Below the pieces are notes generated by a model, which was not told where the DNA came from, did no database searches, and saw only the letters and a program-made list of their open reading frames with translations. A DNA stretch of 26,671 nucleotides from Candidatus Dojkabacteria bacterium UBA2177 (GTDB lineage Bacteria; Patescibacteriota; Dojkabacteria; SC72): the NCBI GenBank assembly GCA_002328805.1, contig DCVX01000008.1:1-26671 (forward strand), in the 5' to 3' direction. Below, piece after piece: positions 7,630 to 15,770 of this stretch. The stretch's first letter is position 1, and each line of letters opens with the position of its first letter. The position numbers and the translations under genes were made by a program.

Positions 7630-8073
7630 ATGTCTCTAACAGACACCCTCAGAAAGGACATGTTTAAAGCTATTAAAGATGGTGCTAAAGATGAATCTGA
7701 AATATTAAAAATGGCTTTAGCATCAATTAAAAATGCCCAGATAGAATCAGAGAAAGAATTAACAGACAAAGATATCCAAAAGATACTAAGAAGTGAAGTT
7801 AAAAAGATAAAAGATTCAATTGAGCAATTCAAAAAGATGCAAAGAGACGACCTTGTTACTAGAGAAGTTCTCCAATTGGAAGTTTTACAGAGTTACCTTC
7901 CACAGCCTATGAGTGAAGATGAAGTAAAAAAAGTTGTTGAAGCAAAGGTTAAAGAACTAAATGCAGAAAGCATGAGAGATATGGGTAAAGTAATGGGTGT
8001 AGTAATGAAAGAACTCGAAGGAAAAGCAGATGGCAATACCGTAAAAAATATAGTTCAAGATGTCCTAGGTTAA
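7630..8073 (+). CDS. yqeY: GatB/YqeY domain protein
   Basis: A 147-residue free-standing YqeY-family protein, related to the C-terminal tRNA-binding domain of GatB amidotransferase subunits. Recognisable features are the N-terminal DTLRKDMFKAIKDG, the block LKMALASIKNAQIE, the central LEVLQSYLPQPMSEDEV and the terminal DMGKVMGVVMKELEGKADG. The length is typical. A role in tRNA-linked processes is assumed from the family; the reaction is not established. It lies downstream of rpsU and 6 bases upstream of ybeY, so the set probably forms one transcript. Confidence 0.93.
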   Translation: MSLTDTLRKDMFKAIKDGAKDESEILKMALASIKNAQIESEKELTDKDIQKILRSEVKKIKDSIEQFKKMQRDDLVTREVLQLEVLQSYLPQPMSEDEVKKVVEAKVKELNAESMRDMGKVMGVVMKELEGKADGNTVKNIVQDVLG

Positions 8074-8079
8074 CTATTT

Positions 8080-8556
8080 ATGACCCTAAACATCCATAAT
8101 TGGACAAAATTACAGAAATATTTCCCCAGTACTAAAGTAAAAAAGGACGAACTTAAAGAGATTCTTCTAAAAAACTTCCAGAGTTACAACAAGGAGACGA
8201 AGGGTGAGGATGTATTCTCAGAAATAGATACCATAAACATAATCTTTACATCTTCTAGCGAGATAAAAAGATTAAATAGAGAATTCAGAAAGAAAAACTC
8301 TGTAACAGATGTCTTGTCATTCACAATAGAACAAGATTCCTTAATTGGAGAAATATACATTTGCCCAGAGTACATATCTAAGAAATATCCCTTCGAGGAA
8401 GTCCTTAGGGACATCCTCCATGGTTTTTTACATCTTTTAGGATATGAACATGTAGGTTATTTCTCCGAGGCTTTAAAAGGGAAGGAAGAAATGTTTGTAA
8501 AACAAGAAGATATGTTGCAAAATGTATTAGATGAAATTAATAACAGGGTTAGGTAA
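8080..8556 (+). CDS. ybeY: endoribonuclease YbeY (rRNA maturation factor)
   Basis: YbeY is a metal-dependent RNase involved in 16S rRNA 3'-end maturation and ribosome quality control. The 158-residue protein has the three-histidine metal site HGFLHLLGYEH at residues 114-124 (H114, H118, H124), preceded by the family blocks NREFRKKNSVTDVLSF (66-81) and GEIYICPE (90-97). The N-terminal half diverges more. The start is ATG 8080, 6 bases after yqeY. The last 26 bases overlap the start of pth in another frame. Confidence 0.95.
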   Translation: MTLNIHNWTKLQKYFPSTKVKKDELKEILLKNFQSYNKETKGEDVFSEIDTINIIFTSSSEIKRLNREFRKKNSVTDVLSFTIEQDSLIGEIYICPEYISKKYPFEEVLRDILHGFLHLLGYEHVGYFSEALKGKEEMFVKQEDMLQNVLDEINNRVR

Positions 8557-9094
8557 CCCAGGAGAAAAATATTCAAATACTAGACATAATGTCGGTTTTC
8601 TTTTCCTAGATGTGTTAAGAGAAATATTTCTCTACCAAAAGGATATCTCTGCAACAGATTGGAAGAAAGAGAAGGCCTTTTCTTCAGAATTAGCCTTCTT
8701 AAAGGAAGGAAATAGGATAATAGCTACTATGCAAAAGCCTTCGACATATATGAATAGATCTGGAGAGGCAGTCGCAAAACTTATTAAAAAGTATGAGATA
8801 GTAGATCTAGCAGATAACTTTATTCTAGTTCATGATGATTTAGATATCCCCCTAGGTAAATTTAAGATACAGAGAGGCAAATCTCCTCTTGGACATAATG
8901 GGGTGAAGAGTGTTGAGGATAGAGTAGGAATGGTTGATTTTAAGAGAGTAAGAATAGGAGTTGAGGCTAGAGAGAACAAGAATATCCCTGGGGAAGATTA
9001 TGTTTTAACAAAATTTTCTAAGGAAGAGCGAGAGATTATAGATGAAGTTATTCAAGAGGCAATAAAAGGAGTCCTAGCAGATATTCTAATCTAG
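8531..9094 (+). CDS. pth: peptidyl-tRNA hydrolase
   Basis: Pth releases peptides from peptidyl-tRNA that has dropped off the ribosome. The family's active-site elements are all visible in the 187-residue protein: GLGNPGEKY with N9, RHNVGF with the catalytic H19, PSTYMNRSG with N75, VHDDLD with D102, and LGHNG with N123. The loop before GHNG reads GKSPL instead of the more usual GGSA. The ATG at 8531 lies within ybeY (26-base overlap), implying coupled translation. The gene ends 30 bases before the 3' end of the convergent minus-strand gene. Confidence 0.96.
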   Translation: MKLITGLGNPGEKYSNTRHNVGFLFLDVLREIFLYQKDISATDWKKEKAFSSELAFLKEGNRIIATMQKPSTYMNRSGEAVAKLIKKYEIVDLADNFILVHDDLDIPLGKFKIQRGKSPLGHNGVKSVEDRVGMVDFKRVRIGVEARENKNIPGEDYVLTKFSKEEREIIDEVIQEAIKGVLADILI

Positions 9095-9124
9095 TTGCTT
9101 CCAATTTACTGATACCCTCCGTAA

Positions 9125-10411
9125 TTACCTCTGAACGTAGAGTATAAATCCTCCATTATAAATTTCACGAACCTCTTCATATGTATGCCTTGTTAAATAT
9201 TCATCCCCCTTAAGAACGATTGCTAGATTACTCTCTTCAAGTACTATACCAAGATTAAGAATATTTAATTCTTCCATTATATTCTCTCTTGCACTGAATA
9301 CACGATCAACATGATTAGGAGCTTTTTCTACCAAGAAAAATATCTTCCCGGGGGTTAGTAAAGTATCTTCCTTCATCTCAATTCCCCCTAACATTTCCTT
9401 CTCCTCAAGATATTCAAATAGGAGGGTAGGATATTCATAGTCTGAATAAAAGTAGGATTCAAAACCATATTTTTTAATGTGGTAATCCTTTAAAACTGGT
9501 TCAATGGGGAGTTTTAGATTGTAATGGGCTTGTGAAATTATCCTGTAAGAACTAAATCCCCCGAAGGAATCTTTTATCTTCTCCATTAGAGGATAACTAT
9601 CTTGGTTTGTCCATTTCCCTGAAGTCATAATTCCTTCTGCCTCCTTAAGTAGCTTGTCGGAATCAACCTTTTCAAGATTGTCTTCTTTGGTATTTCCTAC
9701 ATCTGGATCTTGTCCATCTGAAATGGAGTCGTAGTCAATATCTTGTATGACTTTATTGTCCTCTCCATACAGATAGCTTCTGTTGTAGGTGTTCGAAGAA
9801 GCCCATATTGTAAATGGAATGTATAAAGCCCCTATCAAGATTAGGACTTTAAGGGATATATCTACAATCTTGTTCTTTTTAATAAACTTTTTGTAAAGGG
9901 CATATATGAATAGTGCTATGAACAATATCTCAATGGAATCCATTACAGAAAAAGGAAAAATTGCAAAGAGGTTTGGTTCAAATATGTACTTTATTAAGTA
10001 AAATTTATGTTCTGATAATGGATAGAGTAGCATAATGCTATCTACTACAAAGTCTGCAAAAAGGTGAGAGAGTGTACCTATTAAGAAGGTGTTGGCGAGG
10101 ATATGTGACAAATCGTTATTTAGTGTTTTGTTGGTTTTCTTGTTGAGAAACCTTCCCTTGATATAAATCAGCCCTTTCAGGATGGCCCAGATTCCAATAT
10201 AAAAGATTGGTGTGTGTGTTACGACCTCGTGATGAATAAATCTTGGAACATTAAGCATAGAGAGAAGGAGGATATCAAAATCGGGAAGTATTCCAAAGAG
10301 CAGAGCACATAATGCAACCAATATCTGTTCACCCATTTTAAGGTGTTTGATTTTTTTACTCTGTATAGCTTCGTTTGCTAAATAAGAGATTGGTCCATGT
10401 GCGATATACAT
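9125..10411 (-). CDS. membrane-bound YdjM/DUF457-like metal-dependent hydrolase with a unique C-terminal extracytoplasmic region
   Basis: The N-terminal half (1-205) resembles the YdjM/DUF457 family of inner-membrane putative hydrolases. Candidate metal ligands sit in the expected order: H5, D44 and D46 in GILPDFD, H61 and H66 in HHEVVTHTP, H116 and D120 in SHLFAD. About four to five hydrophobic helices are present, the last at about 185-204. The C-terminal 220 residues begin with an Asp-rich calcium-loop-like motif DIDYDSISDGQDPD (224-237) and then a soluble alpha/beta region. Its pattern (FGGFSSYRIISQAHY, then TPGKIFFLV, then LNLGIVLE) reminds me of an NlpC/P60 fold, but there is no cysteine at the catalytic position. 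That comparison is weak inference. It diverges from mfd with a 67-base gap. Confidence 0.7.
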   Translation of the reverse strand: MYIAHGPISYLANEAIQSKKIKHLKMGEQILVALCALLFGILPDFDILLLSMLNVPRFIHHEVVTHTPIFYIGIWAILKGLIYIKGRFLNKKTNKTLNNDLSHILANTFLIGTLSHLFADFVVDSIMLLYPLSEHKFYLIKYIFEPNLFAIFPFSVMDSIEILFIALFIYALYKKFIKKNKIVDISLKVLILIGALYIPFTIWASSNTYNRSYLYGEDNKVIQDIDYDSISDGQDPDVGNTKEDNLEKVDSDKLLKEAEGIMTSGKWTNQDSYPLMEKIKDSFGGFSSYRIISQAHYNLKLPIEPVLKDYHIKKYGFESYFYSDYEYPTLLFEYLEEKEMLGGIEMKEDTLLTPGKIFFLVEKAPNHVDRVFSARENIMEELNILNLGIVLEESNLAIVLKGDEYLTRHTYEEVREIYNGGFILYVQR

Positions 10412-10441
10412 ATGGTTTTTGCTATTAAATTAGTATTTGAT

Positions 10442-10447
10442 ATTATA
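10442..10447 (-). promoter_or_regulatory. -10 element for the minus-strand hydrolase-like gene
   Basis: Read on the minus strand this is TATAAT, with transcription expected near 10435 and a leader of about 24 bases to the ATG at 10411. The -35 region is poor. It overlaps the putative -35 of the divergent mfd promoter. Confidence 0.45.
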
Positions 10448-10472
10448 CATATTCTCTCACTATTGATAAAAT
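10444..10472 (+). promoter_or_regulatory. extended -10 promoter of mfd, apparently leaderless
   Basis: TGATAAAAT (10464-10472) is an extended -10; TATACA (10444-10449) stands 17 bases upstream of the hexamer. The -10 ends 6 bases before the GTG start codon at 10479, so transcription would begin at or next to the start codon. Confidence 0.45.
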
Positions 10473-10478
10473 AGCCGT

Positions 10479-12908
10479 GTGAAAGAAGAAAGAATTAGAA
10501 ATAATCCAATAGGTACTCTTTCTAAGAGTTATATTCCTCTCAAGGAGGATATTTTAGCTTACCGAAAAATTTCTGGTGTGGATTATGATTACTACGAAAT
10601 TGCTTGTGAACTTTTAGGAATTCTTTTAGACAGAGTCGTTTGGTTATCTATTTCAAAGGGTGAAGAGGCGGGATCTAAAGAGAATAATGCAATTAAGATA
10701 CACAAGGGAGAAGAGTTTAATTTAGATTCTCTATTAGATCTTGGCTACGAAAGAGTTGAGAGGGTATGGAACGAAGGGGAAGTATCAGTATTAGGAGATG
10801 TGGTCATTATCTGGCCTTTTAGTATGAACAACCTAGTTAGATTAAGTCTTTTGGGGAAAGAAGTTGAGGAGATATCCGTAGTTGGGGTTGAGAGTAGGAA
10901 GAAGATAAGAGATGTTGAAGAGAGAACCCTTTTAAGTAAGGACAGTGAATTACTGGTAGGCAATGAAGAATCTAGTAAGAGCGTGAATATTAGTTTAGTA
11001 AGCAATCTAGGAGAAGAGGAAGGAAGGGTAGATCTTGGCATTAGAAACATCCCAGGAATAGAGACTTACAGCACTAAATCTGCTCTTATGGAAATATCTA
11101 AGAACTACAAGAATAGGGGGTATGAGATTTGGTACTTGACTAACAGTCTAGAGAAATATGACTTAGAGGTAGCAAAAGAGGTAAGGGATGTAATAGATGA
11201 GGTTTTTCCTGCAAAGAATATCACGGAGAGGAGTATCAAAAAGGGTTTTGTATCTACAATTGGCAAGGTTTTAGTTCTAACAGATCTTGAAGTACTGGGG
11301 GAGTTAGACCTTTCTTCTTACCAAAAGAGAAATATTAATATGGATCCAGGGAGTGTTGAGATACTAAAAAAGATTGTCCCTGGGGATTATGTTGTGCATG
11401 AAGATCATGGGATAGGAAAGTTTGTTAAGGTTGTAAAAAAAGATAAAGGTCCCTACATAGAGGTTGCATACAAAGGTGCAGATAAGCTCTTTATTCCTCT
11501 TACAGCTTCAGACAAGCTAACGAAATATATTGGGACTGGTAGAAAGAAACCTATTTTAACTGGTTTAAGCAGTGGGGTATGGAGGAGAATTTCTAAGAAA
11601 GCAAAAGAGAGGGCAGAGGACATTGCAAGAGAATTACTCCAACTGTATGCCCTTCGCGAGAGCGTAGAAGGCGAGCCTGTAATTAGTTCAGAAGATTCTC
11701 TAAAAGAATTAGAGCTTTTTATTGACCAGTTTGAATTCAAAGACACAGATGACCAACTTCTTGCAACCAAGAACATAATTGACGACTTGCGAAGAGATAG
11801 GCCAATGGACAGGCTTTTGGTAGGGGATGTTGGTTATGGAAAGACAGAAATAGCAGCTAGAGCAGCATTTGCTGTTGTAAATTCAGGCTACCAGGTAGCT
11901 ATTCTTGCTCCAACAACCATTTTAGTTAAACAACATCTAGCTGTTTTTAAGGAAAGATTTAAGAATTATCCAATAAATATTGTTAGTTTATCAAGATTTT
12001 CTTCAAGCAAAGAGAAGGAGAAGGTCCTTGAAGATTTGTCGAAAGGTTTGGTAGATATCGTAATTGGAACTCATGTCCTTCTTAGTAAGAAAGTCTCTTT
12101 TAAGAAATTAGGTTTGTTGGTTATAGATGAGGAACAGAAATTTGGTGTAAAACAGAAAGAGGAGATAAAGAAAAGGAGGGTGGATACGAATATACTATCT
12201 TTGACGGCAACCCCAATTCCCAGGACTTTGAATATGGCTCTTGCAGGCATAAGGGATATCTCTGTTTTAGCAACTCCTCCGGAGGGGAGGAAAGAGGTTA
12301 TAAATCACTTTGAAAGGTTCAATTGGGATAGTGTTAAAAATGCCGTAGAGAAGGAATTAATGCGCGATGGTCAGGTATATTTCCTACATAACAGAGTGAG
12401 TACAATAGAATTTGTTTACAACAAGTTGACTAAAATGTTTCCTCACAAAGTAGTAGGTGTTGCTCATGGTCAAATGAGTGTTCAAAAATTGTCTAAAACT
12501 ATGGATGCTTTTGTTAATGGAAATATAGATATTTTGGTATGCACAACAATAATAGAGAATGGTCTAGATATCCCTACTGTTAACACATTAATCATACAAG
12601 ATGCTACAATGTTAGGACTCTCTCAGATGTACCAAATCAGGGGTAGAATAGGGAGGTCTAGGACACAGGCACATGCCTATTTTTACTTCGACAATCTTAA
12701 GGGAGATGCAAAGTTAAGGCTCGAGGCAATAAAGGAGTCGCAAGAATTAGGTTCAGGATTTTTGCTCTCAAACAAGGATTTAGAGATAAGAGGGGCAGGT
12801 GATATCCTCGGAAGAAACCAATCTGGGACTATAAATTCTGTAGGTTATGGCTTGTACTCTCAGATGCTTGATCAGGCAGTAAAAAGAGTCAAGAATCTGG
12901 GTAAATAA
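10479..12908 (+). CDS. mfd: transcription-repair coupling factor, shortened
   Basis: Mfd is a DNA translocase that pushes stalled RNA polymerase off DNA and recruits UvrA. Present are the RNA-polymerase-interacting domain (VPGDYVVHEDHGIGKF from residue 300) and both RecG-like motor domains: Walker A GDVGYGKTE (449-457), DEEQ (550-553), TATPIPRT, QIRGRIGRS and the TRG-like end GAGDILGRNQSGTINSVGYG. The protein is 809 residues against roughly 1,100-1,150 for the usual form. It stops soon after the second motor domain, so the C-terminal autoinhibitory domain (D7) is missing. The region before the RID is about 295 residues rather than about 470, with no clear UvrB-like D1-D2. The start is GTG 10479 with no upstream alternative. 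dnaX follows after 42 bases. Confidence 0.93.
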   Translation: MKEERIRNNPIGTLSKSYIPLKEDILAYRKISGVDYDYYEIACELLGILLDRVVWLSISKGEEAGSKENNAIKIHKGEEFNLDSLLDLGYERVERVWNEGEVSVLGDVVIIWPFSMNNLVRLSLLGKEVEEISVVGVESRKKIRDVEERTLLSKDSELLVGNEESSKSVNISLVSNLGEEEGRVDLGIRNIPGIETYSTKSALMEISKNYKNRGYEIWYLTNSLEKYDLEVAKEVRDVIDEVFPAKNITERSIKKGFVSTIGKVLVLTDLEVLGELDLSSYQKRNINMDPGSVEILKKIVPGDYVVHEDHGIGKFVKVVKKDKGPYIEVAYKGADKLFIPLTASDKLTKYIGTGRKKPILTGLSSGVWRRISKKAKERAEDIARELLQLYALRESVEGEPVISSEDSLKELELFIDQFEFKDTDDQLLATKNIIDDLRRDRPMDRLLVGDVGYGKTEIAARAAFAVVNSGYQVAILAPTTILVKQHLAVFKERFKNYPINIVSLSRFSSSKEKEKVLEDLSKGLVDIVIGTHVLLSKKVSFKKLGLLVIDEEQKFGVKQKEEIKKRRVDTNILSLTATPIPRTLNMALAGIRDISVLATPPEGRKEVINHFERFNWDSVKNAVEKELMRDGQVYFLHNRVSTIEFVYNKLTKMFPHKVVGVAHGQMSVQKLSKTMDAFVNGNIDILVCTTIIENGLDIPTVNTLIIQDATMLGLSQMYQIRGRIGRSRTQAHAYFYFDNLKGDAKLRLEAIKESQELGSGFLLSNKDLEIRGAGDILGRNQSGTINSVGYGLYSQMLDQAVKRVKNLGK

Positions 12909-12915
12909 TTTTCAC

Positions 12916-12944
12916 TTGGCAAGGGATTAAGTTTGCTTTAGTAT
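12916..12944 (+). promoter_or_regulatory. promoter of dnaX, apparently leaderless
   Basis: TTGGCA (12916-12921), a 17-base spacer and TAGTAT (12939-12944). The start codon ATG begins 7 bases after the -10, exactly where transcription should begin, and there is no Shine-Dalgarno. Confidence 0.55.
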
Positions 12945-12950
12945 GTAACC

Positions 12951-14534
12951 ATGTCTTCAGTCCTCTACCAAAAATACAGATCTAGTGATTTTGATGAAAT
13001 CAAAGGTCAAGATCATGTTACCAAGCTTTTGAAAAATGCTGTGAAAACAGACCAAATCGCCCAAGCTTATCTTTTTGTCGGTTCAAGAGGGACAGGAAAG
13101 ACTTCTACAGCGAGGATATTAGCTAAAGCTGTTAATTGTAAAAATCTGAAAAAGGACGGGAACCCCTGTGGGGAGTGTGAATTTTGTCAAAGTATTGCGG
13201 AGGGAAGATTCTTAGATTTAATAGAGATAGACGCAGCATCGAATAGGGGTATAGACCAAATCAGGCAGTTAAAGGAAAAGATTGAATTCTCTCCTTCGGA
13301 GGGGAAATTCAAGGTATATATCATAGATGAAGTCCATATGTTAACTGCTGAGGCTTTTAATGCTCTTTTGAAGACATTGGAGGAGCCTCCAGCACATGTA
13401 ATTTTCATTTTAGCTACTACAGATGTTCATAAGCTGCCACCAACGATTCTTTCTAGGTGCCAGAGGTATGATTTTAGGTTAGGGACAGAGAAGGAGATAA
13501 AGGCTCTTATAAAAGATATTGTTAAGAAAGAGGAAATAACAATTGAAGAGGAAGCTTTAGATGTAATCGTCCAGAATGCAAAAGGAAGTTACCGAGATGC
13601 TCTTTCAATTTTAGATGTTATATATACTGGTCAAGAAGAGAAGAAAAATGAGATAACTCTAGAGGAGACAAGGAAAATTCTGGGACTCCCAGATTTTGAC
13701 AATGTAGTCCTTCTTCTTAGGAATCTTTTGGAAGGGAATGGTAGTAAGTCCTTAGCGGTAATAGAGGAACTTGAAGAAAAGGGTGTTAATCTGCAACAAT
13801 TTACTAGTTATGTATTAGATATTCTAAGAAGAATTCTCACTGGTAAGATAAAGGGAAAATTGGAGAAGGAATTTGATTTTGCAAAGGATATAGATATTAA
13901 GATTCTTCATAGACTAATAAATCTCTTCATAGAGGCAGAGAATAAGATTAGATATGCTAATAACCAGGCACTCGTCCTTGAGATGATTATTCCAGAGATG
14001 ATGAAAAGTGGTGTGGGACAAGATGTAGAAATAGTAAATAAGGATGTTAAGAAGAGGATTCCTAAAGATAAAGATGCAAAGCCAGAAAAGGAAGAAAGGA
14101 CAAAAGAAAGCAAGGAAGTCAAAGTCGAGAGGGAAGATCTAAGTGTAAAGGAGATACAAGATAAGTGGGATGAGTTTGTTAATGCTATCAAACCTTTCAA
14201 TGGACATTTATATGCCTTTTTAGGTGGTGCTAATATTGTTAATTTTGACAAGGGGACATTGTTTATAGAAGTTCCTTTCCAATTCCATATGGAAAGAATC
14301 GAGGTCCCAAGGAGTAGGAATGCAATATCTGAAACATTTAAGAAGGTTTATGGAACTAATTGTATGGTGTCTTGTTCTGTAAATGGGAATATTAAACCGG
14401 AAAGAGAATCTGATGCAGATTTTGTATTAAGGAAGCTTCCTGTCATTAAAAAGAAGAAACAAGAAGAAAAGAAAGAGAATTCAGTAAAAGAGAAGGTCAC
14501 TCAAAACATAGAAGCAATATTTGATGGTATGTAG
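12951..14534 (+). CDS. dnaX: DNA polymerase III subunit gamma/tau
   Basis: DnaX is the clamp-loader ATPase. The 527-residue protein has the AAA+ core with Walker A GSRGTGKT (44-51), the zinc module C63, C73, C76, C79, the Walker B/DEAD-like box DEVHML (126-131), the KTLEEPPAHVIFILATT block and the SRCQRYDF sensor/arginine-finger region. Domain III and a charged linker rich in Lys/Glu (about 365-400) follow, then a C-terminal domain (about 400-480) and a final Lys/Glu-rich tail. I see no convincing internal slippery site placed to give a separate gamma form. It stands in the conserved order dnaX-ybaB-recR. Confidence 0.96.
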   Translation: MSSVLYQKYRSSDFDEIKGQDHVTKLLKNAVKTDQIAQAYLFVGSRGTGKTSTARILAKAVNCKNLKKDGNPCGECEFCQSIAEGRFLDLIEIDAASNRGIDQIRQLKEKIEFSPSEGKFKVYIIDEVHMLTAEAFNALLKTLEEPPAHVIFILATTDVHKLPPTILSRCQRYDFRLGTEKEIKALIKDIVKKEEITIEEEALDVIVQNAKGSYRDALSILDVIYTGQEEKKNEITLEETRKILGLPDFDNVVLLLRNLLEGNGSKSLAVIEELEEKGVNLQQFTSYVLDILRRILTGKIKGKLEKEFDFAKDIDIKILHRLINLFIEAENKIRYANNQALVLEMIIPEMMKSGVGQDVEIVNKDVKKRIPKDKDAKPEKEERTKESKEVKVEREDLSVKEIQDKWDEFVNAIKPFNGHLYAFLGGANIVNFDKGTLFIEVPFQFHMERIEVPRSRNAISETFKKVYGTNCMVSCSVNGNIKPERESDADFVLRKLPVIKKKKQEEKKENSVKEKVTQNIEAIFDGM

Positions 14535-14562
14535 AGATTTTCATTTTTGGTTATGTTTAAGT

Positions 14563-14568
14563 TATAAT
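14563..14568 (+). promoter_or_regulatory. -10 element upstream of ybaB-recR
   Basis: A perfect TATAAT in the 68-base gap after dnaX. No strong -35 is present at 17 bases; TTTTCA at 14538-14543 is 19 bases away. Expected start is near 14575, about 28 bases before the ybaB ATG. Confidence 0.4.
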
Positions 14569-14602
14569 AGGTTCATTATTTAAGTTTTTTGTTGTAATTA
14601 TT

Positions 14603-14896
14603 ATGTTAAATCCAGTAGAGGTATTAAAGATGCAAAGTGAGGCTAAGAAGCTCCAGAAAAAATTAAAAGAAAGAAAAATTAAGGGAGAATCTAAGAATGG
14701 AATGGTTGTGATATACATGAACGCTGCTCAAGAATTTGAGGATGTCCATATAGATGACGCATATCTCTCTCCAGATATGTCTGAGGCTCTTAAGAAGGGT
14801 TTTAAGGAAGCATTCAAGGACTACCAAAAGAAGCTTCAAAAGGAGATGGTTCAAGATATGGATATGGATCAATTAAAAAATATGTTTAGTAAATAA
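14603..14896 (+). CDS. ybaB: YbaB/EbfC family nucleoid-associated protein
   Basis: A small DNA-binding protein of the YbaB/EbfC family, usually a homodimer encoded between dnaX and recR. The 97-residue protein has the long basic N-terminal helix (KMQSEAKKLQKKLKERKIKG), the central beta strands GMVVIYMNAAQEFEDVHI, and the C-terminal helix AFKDYQKKLQKEM with a short Met/Asp-rich end. The family usually has a glycine-rich strand pair (VKVTVNG type), which is only loosely kept here. The stop overlaps the recR ATG (TAATG), implying coupled translation. Confidence 0.93.
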   Translation: MLNPVEVLKMQSEAKKLQKKLKERKIKGESKNGMVVIYMNAAQEFEDVHIDDAYLSPDMSEALKKGFKEAFKDYQKKLQKEMVQDMDMDQLKNMFSK

Positions 14897-15528
14897 TGCC
14901 TGTTTTACCTAAGAGTGTAGAAAATGTAATAGAGGAATTTAGTAGGTTGCCTGGGGTCGGGCCAAAGTCTGCCGCGCGTATGGCATATCACTATATTAGG
15001 TCTCCTAACAAAGATGCTTCTAAGTTGGCTTCTGCCCTTAATGAGATGGAGGAGAATGTTAAATATTGTGAGAAGTGTTTCAATGTTGCAGATAGGGATG
15101 TTTGTACTCTCTGTTCATCTCCATTAAGAAAAAAGAACAAGTTGTGTGTTGTAGAAGAACCTTTAGATGTAGTGGCTTTTGAAAATAGTGGGGTCTATGA
15201 TGGTCTTTACTTTGTTTTAGGTGGTGTAATTTCCCCTGCAGAGGGTATAGGGGAGGAAGAGTTGAGGTTTAAAGAATTGGAAAAGAGGGTTAATGAACTT
15301 TTGAAAGAAGTCAAAGATAAGGAATCTGTTGAAATTATTGTGGCTACTAACCCCAGTTTGGAAGGGGAGGCTACAGCAAGTTACATAATTGACCTTTTTG
15401 CCAAGTTAGCGAAAGAAGAGAAGGTTAATATAACAAGGTTGGCCATGGGGCTTCCTACGGGGGCAGATTTAGAATATGCCGACAGATTGACCTTAAAGAG
15501 GGCGTTAGAGGGTAGAAGAGGGATATGA
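14896..15528 (+). CDS. recR: recombination protein RecR
   Basis: RecR acts with RecO (and RecF) to load RecA at gaps. The 210-residue protein has the N-terminal helix-hairpin-helix LPGVGPKSAARMAYH (18-32), a four-cysteine zinc finger (C58, C61, C70, C73) and a Toprim domain beginning LCVVEEPLDV (83-92), with the family's YFVLGGVISPAEGIG and MGLPTGADLEYADRLTL blocks. The length is typical. The gene ends in TGA, which shows that UGA is used as a stop here. Its start overlaps the ybaB stop by one base. No strong terminator is visible after it; the region downstream holds the inverted repeat at 15603. Confidence 0.96.
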   Translation: MPVLPKSVENVIEEFSRLPGVGPKSAARMAYHYIRSPNKDASKLASALNEMEENVKYCEKCFNVADRDVCTLCSSPLRKKNKLCVVEEPLDVVAFENSGVYDGLYFVLGGVISPAEGIGEEELRFKELEKRVNELLKEVKDKESVEIIVATNPSLEGEATASYIIDLFAKLAKEEKVNITRLAMGLPTGADLEYADRLTLKRALEGRRGI

Positions 15529-15602
15529 TAGGAGAATAGGAATACCTTTAATTTGTGCGATATCCCTTTTGTGATAATCACTATATAGCTTTTCCACATT
15601 GT

Positions 15603-15671
15603 TTTTAATATTCTATGGGACGGAGCAATTTTGACATGACTGTGTTTTTCTTGCCCCATAGAATATTAAAA
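15603..15671. repeat. 17-bp perfect inverted repeat with a 35-base spacer
   Basis: Arms are 15603-15619 and 15655-15671, perfectly complementary over 17 bases (TTTTAATATTCTATGGG and its complement). A further GCAA/TTGC pairing (15625-15628 with 15651-15654) stacks on the 3' side of the main stem. No T-run follows on either strand, so it is not an ordinary terminator. It lies between recR and the toxin-antitoxin pair. Its nature is unknown: a structured RNA, an operator pair or a small mobile-element remnant are all possible. Confidence 0.85.
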
Positions 15672-15733
15672 GTCCTCTGAAAATGCCATATAGTCTTTGT
15701 AAATAAAGGTTTTTTAGACACACTCGATGTATA

Positions 15734-15762
15734 TTGACTTCTAGTGCATTTTTCTATATTAT
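15734..15762 (+). promoter_or_regulatory. promoter of the abiEi-abiEii pair, apparently leaderless or nearly so
   Basis: TTGACT (15734-15739), a 17-base spacer and TATTAT (15757-15762). Transcription should begin around 15769-15771, at or beside the ATG at 15771. The in-frame GTG at 15744 lies inside this promoter and is therefore not the start. Confidence 0.7.
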
Positions 15763-15770
15763 GTACATAT

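Larger units (their letters stand above)
15529..15770. other. 242-base noncoding region at the left edge of the accessory insert
   Basis: No gene is supported here. The region contains the palindrome GTGAT-A-ATCAC (15571-15581), the palindrome CTATATAG (15581-15588), the 17-bp inverted repeat described separately and the abiE promoter at its right end. An antisense reading frame entering from recR is not credible. Confidence 0.7.

Noticed and set aside
14440..14470. A-rich stretch near the end of dnaX as a programmed frameshift site
   Set aside because: It lies almost at the 3' end, reads AAA AAG AAG AAA in frame, and would not create the truncated gamma form seen in some bacteria; no stimulating hairpin is visible.
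15526..15528. Possibility that UGA is recoded as glycine
   Set aside because: recR ends at TGA at the length expected for the family, and the other genes show no in-frame TGA.
15381..15659. Antisense reading frame overlapping recR and the inverted repeat
   Set aside because: Its product has no family resemblance, most of it is the shadow of recR, and no promoter or ribosome binding site precedes it.
15744..15770. GTG start nine codons upstream for abiEi
   Set aside because: It falls between the -35 and -10 of the promoter at 15734-15762, so it would not be transcribed.
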